Shown here: positions 61,425 through 64,000 of the stretch, in pieces
Layout of the letters: every line of letters starts with the position of its first letter
Numbering within the stretch: the stretch's first letter is position 1
From: Durusdinium trenchii
Taxonomy: Eukaryota > Sar > Dinophyceae > Suessiales > Symbiodiniaceae
Reading direction: 5' to 3'
NCBI GenBank assembly: GCA_963970005.1
Contig: CAXAMN010021224.1
Coordinates: forward strand, 175,079-239,078
DNA length: 64,000 nt
Position numbers and translations under genes: made by a program
The notes under the pieces: model-generated
Seen by the model: the letters and a program-made list of their open reading frames with translations, nothing else
The model's database searches: none
What the model was told of the DNA's origin: nothing

Positions 61425-62644
61425 GCACAAAATAGGTCCAGGGGTATGTAAGTAGTGAACCACCCTGTCGAGTCAGAGTCACTTTCCAACGCCATTTTCA
61501 TGACTCAAACTGGGCAGATTAATTAGGTCAAGGCCCTCCTGATTGTTTAACTCAACTTTTGGTTGGTTGTTAATTGTTTCTTGTTAACACTCAACCCGGA
61601 CCCCCTCTGATTAAGTAGGATCCAATAGTTGAAGTACCCGAATTCCAAAATAGATTATTCCGGGGTAGGGGGTAATTCACCCCCCAAAGGTAGGTGCTTG
61701 CATGTGTTTGTAACCGTTTTCTCATGTGCCCGCGCGGTCAGGGATACAACACTCTGCATGGACGTTTGAGAAGGTGGTGCAACATTATTGCGCCTGGTCT
61801 TCTGATGGTGCTCAGTTTTGACATTGGTGACCCAACTCAACAAATGTGACACTTGAAGAGGCTGGCCTTAGACAGAAAGGGATACTACATGATGCTACCC
61901 TAGGTCTATCTAGGTAGACATGTGTGTGCTTGTTCGAACTGGACGCTCATCAGAGAATCAACGATCATTAGCTTCTTAGGTGCTTGTTCACCCAAATTGA
62001 AGGAACGCCAAAACCTTTTATTTTCAACCCAGCATGCCTTCAACGACCCCCCAAAAAGTGGTTGGTGCCATGTCTGGGGGCTTAAACGCCTATCCGCAGT
62101 GGAGAGCAGTGGAGCTGGTGCCATGTAAAGGTCGTGGAAACCTTTCAGATCAGTGTCGTCCCTCGACCAATGACACCAGGTTCACTCCATCCATTGGCAG
62201 GGATTGAGATATATCCATTCAAATAGCAGGCTGTTTTCTTGCCCGGCTTTGGCCGATCTCGACCGATCCTCGGTCTCCAGTCAGACCGCTGAAGGCCAAC
62301 CCAGTCGCGCCGTGCGAAGTGCACCGCTCGACTCCTCCCGAACCATCCCGAACCCAACCACCCCAGACGACCGATCCCGAGGCGAACGGAGTCACATCGG
62401 GTCGTCTGTTCGCGCGACGTGGGTGGGCTCAAGTACCTTAGACATGACCCTGACAGTGAAAAATCGAGGGTTTCACATACCCAAACCAGGTTTTGTTGCT
62501 TAGGGAAAACCAAGGTTTTGATGGGCCATGTGGGGCCCCGGGTAACAGGTATACGGATGTAATTATCCACCAAGGTGAATGGTCTGGTTGGGAAGGGACT
62601 CCTTGGGATGTGAAACATGTAAGTGTAGGGACTCACACTTTGAT

Positions 62645-62660
62645 GCCATTTAGGCTCAAG
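62645..62660 (+). other. relic of dinoflagellate spliced leader (3' 16 nt)
   Basis: GCCATTTAGGCTCAAG matches the last 16 bases of the dinoflagellate spliced leader (GCCATTTTGGCTCAAG) at 15 positions. The leader is added to mRNAs by trans-splicing, so its presence in genomic DNA upstream of an intronless gene is read as a mark of a retroposed mRNA. The bases before it (TTTGAT) do not match the leader 5' end. Confidence 0.55.
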
Positions 62661-64000
62661 TGTGGGTCAGGGTGTTTCCTTTTTTCCCATGCTGGCGCGC
62701 TGCGGTGGAAGCGCCAGACTCGGGGAGTGGATCCCCTGACCCGGAGCGTGGAGAGTAGATTGAACTCTCTCTCCGCGCGGTCCGCATCTATTGCGGCCCA
62801 GTGGCCTTTGGTGGCGCGAGCTCGGCGTACAGTGGCCTTTGGTGGCGACGGTGCTCACAGAGCGTGTGATCGGTGCGAGGCTGCCACTATTTCGTGGGAC
62901 GCTGGATACGATGTCTTCATCCTCTCGAATGGGCTCCCCCGCCTTCCATGCGACAGCGGACACGGTCCCCATTGCCGCGATCGCGCACAGCCTCGGCGTC
63001 ACAGGGCCATGTTTGAGCTCCTCCTGGCGGATTTCTTAGACCTCCAGGAGTTGGGAGTTGATCGGACCATGCTGCGCGATCCGGTGAGGCGCCAGCTCCT
63101 CAAGGAGACCGTTATGCCGGCGGCTAGTCGTCTTTCGTCGTCCCGCGCAGGGGCACTGGTGGCCGCCCTTCGTCGCTGGAGGACATACGCCTTGGAGAAC
63201 CAGTTCGAGGTCCGTACCCCCTCCCCGCTCCAAATGAGTGCCTTCTTTCGGGCGGTGGCTTCCGGGGGGCCTACAGCCGCTGCCAGCATGTTCCATGCTT
63301 TGAAGTGGTATCGTCAGCACTTTGCCCTTCATTTCGAGCTGGACCACTGGTTGTTGAAGCCTTACAAGTTGCTCCCACTGGACCATACAGTTCAAAAGAA
63401 ACAGGAGTTGCAGCCTTGGGAGATGGTGAACCTGCTTCTTCGCCTTCGCCAAGCTCAGGGCACCCACTTGTTGCTGCTTGCTATGTTTACTTGGGCTGCC
63501 ACCTCGTGTATTCGCTTCGAACACTTTCAATGCTCCCATTTTGTGGGTGAAGCTGACACCTTCCTGCTCTCAAGGCAAAACCAGGCCGCAGGGGGGGCGC
63601 CCCCCCTATGAGTGGGCTATGCCGGACCTGATCTTTCGTGGTGCAAGCCTTTTGAAGATCGTGAAAGACTTTGTTCTTCACGAGTTGCTCTGGAGCGCAG
63701 TACCTTTGGCCGGCCGTGGAGCTGCGAGCAGACGAGTTGTGGCAAGTGACGGAGTCGACACCCTGGGTGGTGTCCAAGAAGATGTCCAGAGGGCGATTTT
63801 TGGAACTGCTGCGGGGCACCTTGATGGACCTGGGGGTGGACCCTGTTCAGGCACAGGTCGCTGGCTTCAACCGGTTGCGCAGGTTCCTCCCCACTTTGGG
63901 GCAAGTCTGTCGCTTGAGTCCTACTGACCAGCAATCCTTGGGCAGCTGGGTGGAGGTGCCTAGCGCAGGCGGCCCTACCCCACAACGCAAGAGCCGGGCG
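62661..64000 (+). pseudogene. tyrosine-recombinase-like gene, frameshifted, runs off the window
   Basis: A large uninterrupted plus frame (to 63611) contains LLADFLDLQELGVDRTMLRD, LSSSRAGALVAALRRWRTYA (core-binding-like helices), GGPTAAASMFHALKWYRQHF, ELQPWEMVNLLLRLRQAQGT and ATSCIRFEHFQCSHF, where the Arg corresponds to the first catalytic-box region. The sense moves to the next frame at about 63550-63565 (CSQGKTRPQGGRPPYEWAMP) and to the third at about 63695 (YLWPAVELRADELWQVTEST, MSRGRFLELLRGTLMDLGVD, VAGFNRLRRFLPTLGQVCRL). The last block sits where tyrosine recombinases have the H-x-x-R box. This fits a family I recall as abundant in dinoflagellate genomes. Two frameshifts mark it as a decayed copy. 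The start is unclear: MFELLL at 63009 or an earlier codon in another frame (MSSSSRMGSP at about 62911). Confidence 0.65.

Larger units (their letters stand above)
59762..62492. other. mostly non-coding, A/T-rich with simple repeats
   Basis: It holds the duplicated G-rich segment at 60498-60628, the GA run at 61385-61424 and A/T-rich sequence at 60900-61500 with unbiased open frames on both strands. A G/C patch at 62250-62440 (plus SSQTAEGQPSRAVRSAPLDS) has no splice context. Confidence 0.42.

Noticed and set aside
60794..61501. A/T-rich minus-strand ORFs as a second foreign island
   Set aside because: Composition is A/T-rich but the frames have no protein-like features, and a GA microsatellite creates part of one.

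Overview
This looks like nuclear DNA of a dinoflagellate (inference, probably a Suessiales-type genome). Supporting signs are a copia-like retroelement of the kind common in those genomes, a fragment of the tyrosine-recombinase-like family that recurs in dinoflagellates, a near-perfect relic of the dinoflagellate spliced-leader 3' end, and a short TTTAGGG-type telomeric tract. There are also many very short GC-rich exons with GT-AG borders, buried in repeat-rich sequence. No long intact host gene is visible. No rRNA, intact tRNA, CRISPR array or bacterial operon was seen.

Layout: 1-1215 is a degenerate 41-bp minisatellite. About 1547-2043 is the decayed C-terminus of a PIF1-like helicase. 6229-9352 is the best-resolved object: a minus-strand Ty1/copia element with two identical 132-bp LTRs, a 5-bp target duplication, a primer-binding site matching the anticodon region of initiator tRNA-Met, a polypurine tract and an internal region that has lost protease, integrase and most of reverse transcriptase. 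10.8-20.4 kb, 24.8-34.8 kb, 36-47.8 kb and 50-60 kb carry scattered candidate exons of 50-250 bp on both strands, separated by short foldback (inverted-repeat) elements of several families. About 21.9-23.1 kb is a compositionally foreign island with three closely packed or overlapping small ORFs, one with a membrane helix and a coiled coil. From about 62.6 kb to the right edge lies a frameshifted tyrosine-recombinase-like gene downstream of a spliced-leader relic, which points to a retroposed mRNA.

The exon calls rest on hand reading: an AG acceptor (often with a pyrimidine tract), a GT donor, an open frame between them and a G/C-rich third codon position. They are candidates, and most have no recognisable product. 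Several exons sit within a few tens of bases of a foldback repeat, which suggests that many introns contain, or derive from, such elements.
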